NCBI GenBank assembly: GCA_963803775.1
Contig: CAWDNS010000005.1
Coordinates: 212,234 to 276,233 of the forward strand
DNA length: 64,000 nt
Direction: 5' to 3'
DNA from: JABCZH01 sp963803775
GTDB taxonomy: Bacteria > Acidobacteriota > Terriglobia > Terriglobales > Acidobacteriaceae
Under the pieces are notes generated by a model. That model was not told the DNA's origin. It did no database searches and was given only the letters and a program-made list of their open reading frames with translations. Positions 25,707-36,050 of the stretch are shown piece by piece; the first letter of the stretch is position 1, and each line of letters opens with the position of its first letter. A program made the position numbers and the translations under genes.

Positions 25707-26879
25707 ATGAAGATTCATGAATATCAGGGTAAAGCCATCTTGAAAAAGTATGGCGTGGCCGTGCCCCGAGGCGAGATGGCGGAAACTCAGGAGCAGGCGC
25801 AGGCTGCGGCCAAAGCGCTGTTCGATGCCGGAGCCACAGGCGTGGTGGTCAAAGCGCAGATTCACGCTGGGGGCCGAGGTAAAGGCGGCGGCGTCAAGAT
25901 TGCGAAGTCGGTTGAGGAAGCGGCAGATCTGGCAGGCCAGATTCTGGGGATGACGCTGGTCACACACCAGACTGGGCCCGAAGGCCGTGTGGTGCGGCGA
26001 TTGTTGATTGAAGAAACGCTGCCAATTGAAAAGGAGCTTTATCTCGGAATTGTGATTGACCGCGTCGAGGCCAGGCCGGTGTTTATGGCGTCGGCTGCGG
26101 GCGGGATGGAAATCGAGCAAGTCGCGGCGGAGAATCCCGACGCGATCCTTAAAGAATACATTCAACCGGGCATGGGGCTGGAGGCTTTCCAGGCACGCAA
26201 GTTGGCGTTCAAGCTGGGCCTGAAGCCGGCGCAGATCAACGAAGCTGTACGCTTTATGACAGGCCTCTATCGAGCGTTTCAGGAAACGGATGCGTCGTTG
26301 TGCGAAATCAATCCTTTTGTCAGTTGCAGCGATGGACGGCTGTTCGCGCTCGATGCCAAGATGACCTTCGACGACAACGCGCTCTTTCGGCATCCAGATA
26401 TCAAAGAGTTGCGCGACGTCACCGAAGAAGATCCGCTGGAAGTCGAAGCTTCGAAATACAGCCTGAACTACATCAAGCTTGACGGGAACGTGGGCTGCAT
26501 GGTGAATGGCGCCGGGCTGGCGATGGCGACCATGGACATCATCAAGTACGCAGGTGGGATGCCGGCGAATTTCCTCGATGTGGGCGGTGGCGCCAACGCC
26601 GAACAGGTGACGCACGCGTTTGAAATATTGCTCAGCGACAAGAACGTGAAAGCGGTGCTGATCAACATTTTTGGCGGCATTCTGCGAGTGGATACATTGG
26701 CAAAGGGTGTAGTCGAAGCTGCGACCAAGACGAAGATTCAGCTTCCCATCGTGCTGCGGTTGGAGGGGACGAATGTTGAGTCGGGCCGCGAGATTTTGCA
26801 GCAGTCAGGATTGAATTTTATTGTGGCGGCGACGATGAAAGACGCGGCGGAGAAAGTTGTCGCGGCGGCGAAGGGATAA
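25707..26879 (+). CDS. sucC: Succinyl-CoA synthetase beta subunit (ADP-forming)
   Basis: A 390-residue ATP-grasp protein that, with SucD, converts succinyl-CoA to succinate while making ATP in the TCA cycle. It opens with MKIHEYQGKAILKKYGV, has the ATP-grasp loop HAGGRGKGGGVK, CEINPF, the phosphohistidine-contact loop DVGGGANAEQV and the INIFGGI motif. Length is normal. sucD follows in the same direction; the 94-base gap is mostly filled by a dispersed hairpin repeat. Confidence 0.97.
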   Translation: MKIHEYQGKAILKKYGVAVPRGEMAETQEQAQAAAKALFDAGATGVVVKAQIHAGGRGKGGGVKIAKSVEEAADLAGQILGMTLVTHQTGPEGRVVRRLLIEETLPIEKELYLGIVIDRVEARPVFMASAAGGMEIEQVAAENPDAILKEYIQPGMGLEAFQARKLAFKLGLKPAQINEAVRFMTGLYRAFQETDASLCEINPFVSCSDGRLFALDAKMTFDDNALFRHPDIKELRDVTEEDPLEVEASKYSLNYIKLDGNVGCMVNGAGLAMATMDIIKYAGGMPANFLDVGGGANAEQVTHAFEILLSDKNVKAVLINIFGGILRVDTLAKGVVEAATKTKIQLPIVLRLEGTNVESGREILQQSGLNFIVAATMKDAAEKVVAAAKG

Positions 26880-26892
26880 GCCGTATTAGATC

Positions 26893-26953
26893 GAGATCCT
26901 TCGACTGCGTATTTCCTCCGCTTCGCGAAGGAAACACTTCGCTCAGGATGACA
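26893..26953 (-). repeat. CATCCTGAG-type dispersed repeat, copy 4, between sucC and sucD
   Basis: Starts GAGATCCTTCGACTG and ends CTCAGGATGACA, as in the copy at 717-776, with its own central hairpin (TTTCCT/AGGAAA arms). It is inserted inside what should be one operon. Confidence 0.75.
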
Positions 26954-26973
26954 AGGTTTAAGACAGGGGTAAC

Positions 26974-27858
26974 ATGAGCGTTCTTGTAGATAAATCGACG
27001 CGAGTGCTGGTGCAGGGGCTGACCGGGCGTGAGGGAACTTTTCATGCCAAGGGATGCGCCGAGTATGGAACCAAGATTGTTGGCGGAGTGACGCCCGGGA
27101 AGGGCGGCACGACCCACGAAGGCTGGCCGGTCTTCAACAGCGTGCAAGAGGCAGTCGATAAGACCGGCGCCGATGCGACCATGATCTTTGTGCCGCCTCC
27201 GTTTGCCGCTGACGCCATCATGGAAGCTGCGGACGCGGAGATCGAGTTGATTGTTTGCATCACCGAGGGCGTTCCTACACTGGACATGGTTCGTGCCTGG
27301 GAATTCTTACAGACCCGGCGCTCGCGGCTGATCGGGCCGAATTGTCCGGGGATTATTTCTCCTGGCAAGTGCAAGATCGGAATTATGCCGGGGCGTATTC
27401 ATCAGGAAGGACCAGTCGGCATCGTTTCACGTTCAGGGACGCTGACGTATGAGGCGGTCTATCAGCTGACGACGCGCAACATCGGTCAGTCCACGGCGAT
27501 TGGCATTGGCGGCGACCCGATTATTGGCACGAATTTCCTGGATGCGCTGGAGTTGTTCAACAAAGATCCGCAAACCGAAGTGGTGGTGATGATCGGGGAA
27601 ATCGGCGGGAATGCGGAAGAAACTGCCGCCGAGTACGTGAAGGCGCGAATGAAGAAGCCAGTGGTGGGATTCATCGCCGGGCAGACAGCTCCTCCGGGAC
27701 GCAGAATGGGCCACGCTGGCGCCATTATTTCTGGCGGAAAAGGTACTGCCGCGGAGAAGATCAAAGCCATGGAAGCGGCTGGGATTCGCGTGGCCAAATC
27801 ACCGGCGGACATCGGTGAGACTGTGGTGGCGGCGATGGGCGCTGCCGCAAGGGCCTAA
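26974..27858 (+). CDS. sucD: Succinyl-CoA synthetase alpha subunit
   Basis: A 294-residue subunit carrying the CoA-binding Rossmann domain (VLVQGLTGREGTFHAKG) and the active-site histidine that is phosphorylated (GHAGAIISGGKGTA, about residue 248). GPNCPGIISP and the GIGGDPIIGTNF loop are conserved. With sucC it makes the complete enzyme. ndk follows after about 70 bases. Confidence 0.97.
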   Translation: MSVLVDKSTRVLVQGLTGREGTFHAKGCAEYGTKIVGGVTPGKGGTTHEGWPVFNSVQEAVDKTGADATMIFVPPPFAADAIMEAADAEIELIVCITEGVPTLDMVRAWEFLQTRRSRLIGPNCPGIISPGKCKIGIMPGRIHQEGPVGIVSRSGTLTYEAVYQLTTRNIGQSTAIGIGGDPIIGTNFLDALELFNKDPQTEVVVMIGEIGGNAEETAAEYVKARMKKPVVGFIAGQTAPPGRRMGHAGAIISGGKGTAAEKIKAMEAAGIRVAKSPADIGETVVAAMGAAARA

Positions 27859-27928
27859 GACGAGGCCGCGCGTGAGACATCCTGAACGGTAAGCAACATC
27901 AAACGATCCAAGGACAAACGACGAAATC

Positions 27929-28354
27929 ATGAAAACTCTGCAACGGACTTTTACCATTGTTAAACCTGACGCGGTGGCCAAGAATGCCATCGGCGACATT
28001 ATTGAGCAGTTCGAGAAAAACGGCTTTCGTATCCTGGCCATGAAGATGCTCGAAATTTCCAAGCATCAGGCGGAACAGTTCTACGCCGTCCATGCGAACC
28101 GGCCGTTTTACAACTCGCTGACGGATTTCATGTCGAGCGGGCCGATCGTGGTGCTGGCGCTGGAGAAAGAAAATGCCATTGCCGATCTGCGCAAGCTCAT
28201 GGGAGCCACCAATCCGGCGCAGGCCGAGGAAGGCACCATCCGCAAGAAGTGGGCAACCAACATCGAGCACAATGCAATTCACGGCTCCGACGGCGACGAC
28301 ACCGCGCGCTTCGAACTGAGTTACTTTTTCGCGGGATACGAACTGGCACAATAG
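27929..28354 (+). CDS. ndk: Nucleoside diphosphate kinase
   Basis: A 141-residue enzyme that transfers the gamma phosphate between nucleoside triphosphates and diphosphates. It has MQRTFTIVKPDAV-like opening, the Kpn-loop region, and the active-site His in the NAIHGSDGDDTA motif (about residue 118). It follows sucCD in the same direction, a grouping seen in several bacteria, and comes nine bases before a small tautomerase gene. Confidence 0.97.
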   Translation: MKTLQRTFTIVKPDAVAKNAIGDIIEQFEKNGFRILAMKMLEISKHQAEQFYAVHANRPFYNSLTDFMSSGPIVVLALEKENAIADLRKLMGATNPAQAEEGTIRKKWATNIEHNAIHGSDGDDTARFELSYFFAGYELAQ

Positions 28355-28362
28355 GAGACTTC

Positions 28363-28551
28363 ATGCCTTTGGTTCAAATCACGATGCTTAGCGGACGCAC
28401 GGTCGAGCAGAAACGCATAGTTGCGCAGCGCATCACCGACGTCATGGTGGAAGAGGCTGGAGCCAAGCGGGAGGCCGTTGTAGTGACGTTTAACGAAGTA
28501 TCGAAGGAAAGCTATGCTTCGGGCGGCGTGCTGATGGCGGACAAGAAGTAA
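28363..28551 (+). CDS. 4-oxalocrotonate tautomerase family protein
   Basis: A 62-residue protein. After removal of Met it begins with the catalytic Pro1 (MPLVQITMLSGRTVEQKR), followed by the beta-alpha-beta pattern of the family. The ATG at 28363 has AGGAGAC nine bases upstream; a longer frame reaching back to 28249 overlaps ndk and is not used. The substrate is unknown, as such single-copy tautomerases are found without the catechol pathway. Confidence 0.88.
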   Translation: MPLVQITMLSGRTVEQKRIVAQRITDVMVEEAGAKREAVVVTFNEVSKESYASGGVLMADKK

Positions 28552-28554
28552 CCC

Positions 28555-28842
28555 TCACCCCAGAGGTTCGTACAGCTGCCCTTCGACGCGGTCGCCGTGC
28601 CTGGGCAAGTCCTTCTTTGCGTATTGCAGGAAGTGGGGTGCGGCGCGATGGGCCTCGAGGGCTGCGTCGTCCTTGTATTGTTCGTAGATGAAGAAGCGGC
28701 GCGGTTCGGTCTTGTGCCGGTGGACCTGGTACATGACGCAACCGGGTTCTTTACGGGATTCGTCGGTGAGTTTCGAAAACAGGCTGGCCACTTCTGATTC
28801 GTGACCCAGCTTTGCCATCCACGTCACAGCCAGAACAACCAT
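28555..28842 (-). CDS. ABM-domain monooxygenase (YgiN-like)
   Basis: A 95-residue ferredoxin-like protein of the antibiotic-biosynthesis-monooxygenase family: WMAKLGHESEVASLFSKLTDESRKEPGC, then YQVHRHKTEPRRFFIYEQYKDDAALEAHRAAPHF, the usual signature in this group. Relatives oxidise small quinols or act as heme- or cofactor-independent monooxygenases. It is 14 bases downstream of purA in the same direction, and its last bases converge on the tautomerase gene. Confidence 0.88.
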   Translation of the reverse strand: MVVLAVTWMAKLGHESEVASLFSKLTDESRKEPGCVMYQVHRHKTEPRRFFIYEQYKDDAALEAHRAAPHFLQYAKKDLPRHGDRVEGQLYEPLG

Positions 28843-28856
28843 CGTTCACTCCGTCC

Positions 28857-30203
<1,347 letters not shown>

Positions 30204-30422
30204 ATGCCAGCTCCACTGAAACGATTCGCGCGGCCGACCCAGGGCCGCAAATGCGGGGTCGCACACACTCGTTGCCCACGCCAACGACCAATTGCTGAAT
30301 TACAAGGATTTATGCGGGGCAGAGGTGTACTCACAATGATAACCCGCCCGGTGGATGATGAGCAATCGAAACCTTCTGCGCAGTTGAAGAATCGCAATGC
30401 CCGAAGCTTGTAAACTACCTTC

Positions 30423-31298
30423 ATGCCCGAACTCCCCGAGGTTGAAACCATCGCTCGCGGCCTCAACAGCCGGGTTGCCGGCGACGTGATCGAGTCAGTC
30501 TGGCTGGGATCAAAGCCCGAGCCGCTGAAGTCGCCGGCGAGAGAGATTGTGGCGGCCCTCGAGTCGAAGCGTATCGCCGGTGTGCGGCGCGTGGGCAAGC
30601 ACATTGTGTTTGATCTGGAAAACGGTGGACGGGCTGGGACTGCCAAGAAGACTAAGGTCAGGTCCAAACCCGCACGGGCGAGGACGCTCGCGCCTACATC
30701 GAGCACGGCTCAGTGGATTGTGCATCTGGGAATGACCGGGCGCATGCTGGTATGTCCGCCCGAAGAAGAAATCGCCAAGCACACCCATGCCATTGCAAGA
30801 TTGGCATCGGGAAGGGAACTGCGATTCGTGGATCCGCGCCGTTTCGGTAGGCTGAGCGTTTCCAATGGCTTCGCGGCCCCTGGATCTGAGCCGCTGGACG
30901 TAGAGCTGGCGCGGTTTGTGAAGTTGTTTCGCGGCCGCAAGACGCCGATCAAGAGCGCTTTGCTAAACCAGAATCTGTTGAGCGGAGTGGGCAATATCTA
31001 CGCGGACGAATCGCTCTTTCGAGCGCGCATCAGGCCGCGGCGGCGAGCAACCAGTCTTACCCAGGATGATCTAGGACGGCTGTGCCAGGCGGTTCAGGAA
31101 GTCCTGAAAGAAGCGATTGCCCTGGGTGGTTCTTCTATCTCTGACTACGTGGACTCGGATGGGGAAGAGGGTTTTTTCCAATTGCAACACCGCGTTTACG
31201 GACGGGAAGGCGAACCTTGTCTGGTCTGCAAAACTCCAGTCAAGCGGGTTGTGATTGCCGGACGCAGCGCTCATTACTGCCCGAAATGCCAGAAATGA
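30423..31298 (+). CDS. mutM: Formamidopyrimidine-DNA glycosylase (Fpg)
   Basis: A 291-residue base-excision repair enzyme for 8-oxoguanine. It begins MPELPEVETI, with catalytic P2 and E3 after Met removal, has HLGMTGRM, VDPRRFGRL, the SALLNQNLLSGVGNIYADE helix-hairpin region and a C-terminal zinc finger C-x2-C...C-x2-C (CLVC and CPKC). A basic, Ala/Thr-rich insert of about 30 residues (around 65-95) precedes the HLGMTGRM strand and is longer than in the E. coli enzyme. Confidence 0.96.
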   Translation: MPELPEVETIARGLNSRVAGDVIESVWLGSKPEPLKSPAREIVAALESKRIAGVRRVGKHIVFDLENGGRAGTAKKTKVRSKPARARTLAPTSSTAQWIVHLGMTGRMLVCPPEEEIAKHTHAIARLASGRELRFVDPRRFGRLSVSNGFAAPGSEPLDVELARFVKLFRGRKTPIKSALLNQNLLSGVGNIYADESLFRARIRPRRRATSLTQDDLGRLCQAVQEVLKEAIALGGSSISDYVDSDGEEGFFQLQHRVYGREGEPCLVCKTPVKRVVIAGRSAHYCPKCQK

Positions 31299-31400
31299 CC
31301 CGCCGCAACACAACCGGCTATCACTAGGCCAGAAACGATTTAATTATAAGACTGTCATCGACAGCTGCGACTTCCAGTGGTACTCTGACGGTTCTTGCTC

Positions 31401-32420
31401 ATGAGCAACTATTCCATTGGCGTGGATCTTGGCGGCACCAATCTCCGCATCGCGGCCGTGGACGAGCAGGGCAATCTGGTGGAAAAGACTACGCTGGGCA
31501 CGCGAGTTGCCCTAGGGCGCGACTACGTGGTCAATGACATGTGTGCTGCGATACAGCAGCTAGCGGAAAAACATAAGAACTCGGGCAAGTTACTGGGGAT
31601 CGGAATCGGTGTGCCGGGGATCATCGACATGGAAACCGGTATGGTATGCGAATCGCCGAACTTGCCGGACTGGGCTGACTACCCGGTGCGGGCCGAAATC
31701 GAGCGGCGACTGGGAACCCGGGTGATTCTGGAGAATGACGCCAACTCAGCCGCTTTAGGTGAAAAATGGTTAGGGGTCGCGAAGGATGTTGATGATATGG
31801 CCATGTTGACGCTGGGCACGGGCGTCGGCGGTGGGCTGGTTTTGCGGGGACGTATTTGGCATGGGATGGCAGGCATGGCGGCCGAGTTCGGCCACACCAC
31901 CGTGGAGCCAGAAGGTGCGTTGTGTGGCTGCGGCAACCGCGGTTGTCTGGAGGCTTATGCCTCGGCCACTGCGGTCGTGCGCATGGCTCGCGAGGCAATC
32001 GCCAGCGGTGCTGCGCCAAGGCTCGCCCAAGCGGCCAATGCAAACGTCGAGTTCAATGCGAAGGCGGTGTACAACCTGGCGATCCAGGGTGATGAGGAGG
32101 CCCGAAAGATATTTCACCGGGTGGGGCGAGCACTCGGGATTGTTCTCTCCGATATGGTAAACGCTTTGAATCTTCCCATGTATGTGATCGGCGGGGGTGT
32201 TTCGAGCGCATGGGATGCGTTCGCTCCGACAGTATTCGAGGAACTGCGGCATCGCTCCATGGTTTATGCGGCCACATCGCCGGAGCCTTCGCATGGCCAG
32301 GGGGCATCGGGAAAAGTGAAGGCGATGGGGACCAAGAAGACGATTGTGACCCGAGCATTGTTGGGCAGCGACGCAGGATTGTACGGAGCGGCGCGTTTGC
32401 CGCAGGCCAACGGAAGTTAG
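31401..32420 (+). CDS. ROK-family glucokinase
   Basis: A 339-residue sugar kinase with the phosphate loop GVDLGGTNLRIA at the N-terminus, the catalytic NDANSAALGE region, GLGTGVGGG-like TLGTGVGGGLV, and the ROK zinc motif (GCGNRGCLEAY, about 175-185). The match to glucose kinases of this type is good, but other hexoses or N-acetylmannosamine are possible. The ATG at 31401 is preferred over a TTG two codons earlier. It stands alone, with hisC converging on it. Confidence 0.9.
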   Translation: MSNYSIGVDLGGTNLRIAAVDEQGNLVEKTTLGTRVALGRDYVVNDMCAAIQQLAEKHKNSGKLLGIGIGVPGIIDMETGMVCESPNLPDWADYPVRAEIERRLGTRVILENDANSAALGEKWLGVAKDVDDMAMLTLGTGVGGGLVLRGRIWHGMAGMAAEFGHTTVEPEGALCGCGNRGCLEAYASATAVVRMAREAIASGAAPRLAQAANANVEFNAKAVYNLAIQGDEEARKIFHRVGRALGIVLSDMVNALNLPMYVIGGGVSSAWDAFAPTVFEELRHRSMVYAATSPEPSHGQGASGKVKAMGTKKTIVTRALLGSDAGLYGAARLPQANGS

Positions 32421-33550
32421 CCTGATTTCACCATCGTGCGCTCCATCACTTTCTTGAACGCCTTAAGGAATATTCCGTTCTGTTCCGGAGTTCCAATGGT
32501 GATGCGAATCGCAGTCGGCGCTCCCCAGGGACCAAGCGGACGAATGATCACGCCTTCGGTTTGTAGCCGCTGAGCGACGGCAGCGGCATCCTCGCCTAGC
32601 TCGCAATAGAGGAAGTTTGCCCAAGTTGGCTCGACGTCGTACCCCAGTTCCCGGAAACTTTCGGTGAGATGCTCCGCCTGTTCCGCGTTATTCACCAGTG
32701 CCTTGTGAACATGAGCTTCATCCTCTAACGCAGCCAGTGCGGCGGCTTGCGCCGGGGCGGAGACAGAAAAGGTGGTCCGCATGCGGGCAAAGTACGACAT
32801 TAACTCGGCCGGGCCAATCCCGTATCCCACTCGCACACCGGCCAAGCCGTGCGCTTTCGAGAAGGTTCGTAGCACTACCACCTTGCGGCCCTGGTTTACA
32901 TACTGCAACGCATGCGAGTAGTCCAACCCGCGTCGAGTTGCGAAATGCTGGGCGAAGTCGTAGTAGGCTTCATCCAGAATCACGATGACGTGTTCGGGAA
33001 GTTTGTCGAGAAAGCGATCGAGATCGGACGCAGCTACAACCGTTCCAGTAGGGTTGTTGGGGTTCGAGAGATAAATGATGCGGGTGTTGCCATCGACCGC
33101 CGCGGCCACGGCTTCCAGATCGAAGCTGTCGCGGCGCATCGGAACCATGATCAGTTGGCCGCCCGCAGCTTGAGTCGCAATGGGATAAACGATGAACGAC
33201 CGCTCGCTGGTTACGGCATTGAGGCCTGGCGACAGCAAAGTACGCGCAACGATGCCGAGAAGCGAGGTTGATCCGGCGGTCAGGACGACCTGGCCGGGTT
33301 GCACGCCATGGCGCTTTGCCAGAGCATCGCGCAAATCACCGGCGTCGTTATCTGGATAGAAGTTGCAGTCGTTGAGCACCGCTTGCATGGCCGCTACCGC
33401 TTTGGGCGACGGTCCCCAAGGGTTCTCATTCGAGGCCATTTTGATGCAGTCCACGTGGCTCTCCCGCTGCGCTTGGCGCGGCGATTTGCCGGGAGTGTAC
33501 CCGCCCAGGCTCCGGATGTGAGCAGGCACAAACTGGCTGAAGTCGGTCAT
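32417..33550 (-). CDS. hisC: Histidinol-phosphate aminotransferase
   Basis: A 377-residue class-I aminotransferase dependent on pyridoxal phosphate, in the histidine pathway. It has the MASNENPWGPSP opening, the DEAYYDFAQ segment and the PLP lysine in RTFSKAHGLAGVRVGY (about residue 237). It lies on the same strand as the rluB-scpB-scpA-trpS run, about 100 bases beyond rluB, with a CACAGAG-type repeat in the gap. It could use another substrate, since HisC relatives vary, and no other his genes are nearby. Confidence 0.9.
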   Translation of the reverse strand: MTDFSQFVPAHIRSLGGYTPGKSPRQAQRESHVDCIKMASNENPWGPSPKAVAAMQAVLNDCNFYPDNDAGDLRDALAKRHGVQPGQVVLTAGSTSLLGIVARTLLSPGLNAVTSERSFIVYPIATQAAGGQLIMVPMRRDSFDLEAVAAAVDGNTRIIYLSNPNNPTGTVVAASDLDRFLDKLPEHVIVILDEAYYDFAQHFATRRGLDYSHALQYVNQGRKVVVLRTFSKAHGLAGVRVGYGIGPAELMSYFARMRTTFSVSAPAQAAALAALEDEAHVHKALVNNAEQAEHLTESFRELGYDVEPTWANFLYCELGEDAAAVAQRLQTEGVIIRPLGPWGAPTAIRITIGTPEQNGIFLKAFKKVMERTMVKSG

Positions 33551-33610
33551 TCTGGTTACTTAATCTTTATCACGTTGATGGGGAATGTGTCATCTGGGCG
33601 GCGTTTCGTA

Positions 33611-33647
33611 AAAACTTTGACCACAGGGAGCACAGAGGGGCACAGAG
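33611..33647 (+). repeat. CACAGAG-type dispersed repeat, copy 3
   Basis: AAACTTTGACCACAGGGAGC then ACAGAGGGGCACAGAG, the clearest copy of this repeat, in the gap between rluB and hisC. Confidence 0.65.
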
Positions 33648-33654
33648 CAAGAAT

Positions 33655-34401
33655 CTACTTGCGGCTGCCTTGCCTGGTGAGCGATTTTAGTTTGGCGACC
33701 TCGTCGGTCGACAGCTTACGATATTCTCCGGGGTGCACGTCCAACTGTAGCGGGCCATATCGTACCCGCTTGATCTTTTCCACGTGGTGGCCGATCTCTT
33801 CGAACATGCGCCGGATCTGGCGATTTCTGCCTTCGGTCAGTGTGACTTCATACCAGGGATTAGCCGCATTGCGGATGACTTGAATCCGAGCTGGCGCGGT
33901 TCTGACTCTCTTTCCGCGATCAGTCGGGATTGAGATGCCTTCGCGCAGGCGGTCCAGTCCATCTGGCGGAGGAGTGCCCGCAACTTTGACCATGTAGGTC
34001 TTGGGGACATGCGAGGCGGCTTTCATCAGAAGATTCGCAAATTCGCCATCATTGGTCAGTAGCAGCAGACCTTCGCTCGCGTAGTCGAGTCGCCCGACGG
34101 GGTAGACCCGGGCCTTCACCCGATGCAGCAGGTCCATTACCGTGGGGCGATGTTCGGGATCCTTCAGCGTCGTGACGTAACCCTTGGGCTTATTCATCAG
34201 CAAGTAAACATGCCGCTCCGCGCCGTGCAGTAACTTTCCATTGACGCGAATGTGATCTTGCTCAGGGTCGGCCTTGCTGCCCAGTTCCGTGACCACCTGC
34301 CCGTTAACCGATACCAATCCTCCGGTGATCAGCGCTTCCGCCTTACGGCGTGAGGTGACTCCAGCGGCGGAGATAATTTTTTGCAAGCGCTCAGTGGGCA
34401 T
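33655..34401 (-). CDS. RsuA/RluB-family rRNA pseudouridine synthase
   Basis: A 248-residue enzyme with an N-terminal S4 domain (RLQKIISAAGVTSRRKAEALITGGLVSVNG) and a pseudouridine synthase domain holding the catalytic Asp in VGRLDYASEGLLLLTNDG, then the GRNRQIRRMFE motif. This matches RluB/RsuA-type enzymes that modify large or small rRNA. I chose the ATG at 34401; the frame extends to 34461 and would overlap scpB by 17 bases. It ends the minus-strand run from the site-2 protease. Confidence 0.92.
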   Translation of the reverse strand: MPTERLQKIISAAGVTSRRKAEALITGGLVSVNGQVVTELGSKADPEQDHIRVNGKLLHGAERHVYLLMNKPKGYVTTLKDPEHRPTVMDLLHRVKARVYPVGRLDYASEGLLLLTNDGEFANLLMKAASHVPKTYMVKVAGTPPPDGLDRLREGISIPTDRGKRVRTAPARIQVIRNAANPWYEVTLTEGRNRQIRRMFEEIGHHVEKIKRVRYGPLQLDVHPGEYRKLSTDEVAKLKSLTRQGSRK

Positions 34402-34444
34402 AAGAATTCCCGGAAGGATTGCTGTACCTAAATGTCGACGGGGT

Positions 34445-35128
34445 TCAAGCCGCGGGGTCATTCTCGCTCGGCTGAACCACCGCCAGCGTGTGATCTTCAG
34501 CCGTGGTATCTGCCAGCGGCGTTTCGGGCTCGGTTACCTCTTGCGCCGGCAACAAGTCGCCCTGGAAAGACTCGGCTACCAGCTTCTCAAATTCTTCCAT
34601 GCTGGGTAACTCGCCGACATCGCTTAACCCAAAGCGCAGGAGAAACTCCTTGGTCGTTTTATAAAGAATCGGCCGGCCGATTACGGCCTTACGCCCGGAG
34701 GTTGTAACCAGCTTTCGATCCAGAAGGGTGGCGATGACGCCGCTACAGTCCACACCACGAATGTCATTGATCTCCGGCACCGTGACGGGCTGCTTGTAGG
34801 CGATGACGGCCAGCGTTTCCAGCGCAGGCATGGAAAGACGGATCGGCGGCTTTAAACTCTTGGCGAATGCCCGCACTACATCATGCTGCTCAGGCTTGGT
34901 GGACATGCGATAACCGCCGGCTACTTGGCGGATCTCGATGCCGTGGTCGGCAGAAGCAAAGTCGGCGATGAGCTCCTCCAATGCCGCCCGAACTTGGGAG
35001 CGAACCTCAGCCTCGTCGGCCGCACCATTGTTGATGACCGACTCTTTCGCAAGCTGAACCAGGTGATCAAGTGTGATCGGAGTTTCGGCCGCGTAGACGA
35101 TGGCTTCGAGTTTCGCTTTAAGGCTCAT
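34445..35128 (-). CDS. scpB: Segregation and condensation protein B
   Basis: A 227-residue winged-helix kleisin-associated protein that dimerises and binds ScpA in the SMC condensin complex. It has the LKAKLEAIVYAAETPITLDHL opening and the second winged helix with LETLAVIAYKQPVTVPEINDIRGVDCSGVI. The C-terminal 60 residues are acidic and low-complexity. It follows scpA by 42 bases on the same strand. Confidence 0.95.
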   Translation of the reverse strand: MSLKAKLEAIVYAAETPITLDHLVQLAKESVINNGAADEAEVRSQVRAALEELIADFASADHGIEIRQVAGGYRMSTKPEQHDVVRAFAKSLKPPIRLSMPALETLAVIAYKQPVTVPEINDIRGVDCSGVIATLLDRKLVTTSGRKAVIGRPILYKTTKEFLLRFGLSDVGELPSMEEFEKLVAESFQGDLLPAQEVTEPETPLADTTAEDHTLAVVQPSENDPAA

Positions 35129-35170
35129 AAAGTCGTGGGCAGTTTTCCGCCTGCCTCTGGGTAATGCACG

Positions 35171-36028
35171 CTAGCGCCAATCATCTCGTATAGCGGCTTG
35201 CTCGGCGATGACGGCTTCAAAACCCACATGCTTGCGAACCAGGATCTCACCAAACATGCGGTCCTGCCGCAATTGGATCGCCTGCAATCGTACCAGTTCC
35301 AGGAGCGCCAGGAACATGCAAACCAGCGTCTGGCGGGATTCGATGTTGCGCAGCAGCAGTTTCAACCGGATAGGCCGGTCTTCCAACGCCAGCCGCCGCC
35401 GCAGGTATTCGATCATCTGGCTGACCGTGACCGTCTCTTCGTCAACCTGAATCATCGGCCGGGTGCGGGCACGATCCAGAATCAGCTGGAACGTCTTGAC
35501 CAGATCAATGACGTCGGCGGCGATTTCAGGTTCGGTCCCTTCGGCGTCCATGAATTCCTTGATCGCCGGATTCGACCAGACCGCGTCTTCAATCTGTTGT
35601 TTCTGCATCAACATCTGCGCCGCAGATTTGAATTTTTCATGCTCGATCAGGCGGTTGACCAGCTCGGAGCGCGGATCTTCCTGCGCTTCAGAACCAGCCG
35701 CCGGATCCCGAGGCAGCAACATCTTGGACTTGATGTGGATGAGCACTGCTGCCATATAGATGAAATCGGCGGCGATATTCACATCCAACTCGCGGAGTTT
35801 CTCGACGTAAGCGAGATATTGCGCCGTGATCTTGGCGATGGGGATGTCGTAGATGTCGATATCTTGCTTGCGAATCAGGTCGAGCAGCAGGTCGAGCGGG
35901 CCTTCGTACACATCTGTAACAGCTACCGAGAAAGGCGAGTCGCTCTCTTTTTTCTGACCAGCGGAGGAATCCGGCGGCGCGGTCGGCGCCAGCGCGTTTG
36001 CCCCTGCGGTTTGGAAAATCTCTCTCAT
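35171..36028 (-). CDS. scpA: Segregation and condensation protein A
   Basis: A 285-residue kleisin that links the SMC ATPase heads to ScpB. It carries YEGPLDLLLDLIRKQDIDIYDIPIAKIT and the AADFIYMAAVLIHIKSKMLLP segment, with a winged-helix C-terminus. The first 35 residues are a low-complexity leader. It lies between trpS and scpB in the same direction, in the usual scpA-scpB order. Confidence 0.96.
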   Translation of the reverse strand: MREIFQTAGANALAPTAPPDSSAGQKKESDSPFSVAVTDVYEGPLDLLLDLIRKQDIDIYDIPIAKITAQYLAYVEKLRELDVNIAADFIYMAAVLIHIKSKMLLPRDPAAGSEAQEDPRSELVNRLIEHEKFKSAAQMLMQKQQIEDAVWSNPAIKEFMDAEGTEPEIAADVIDLVKTFQLILDRARTRPMIQVDEETVTVSQMIEYLRRRLALEDRPIRLKLLLRNIESRQTLVCMFLALLELVRLQAIQLRQDRMFGEILVRKHVGFEAVIAEQAAIRDDWR

Positions 36029-36050
36029 CTATCTTTGCTAATGGCCGTCG

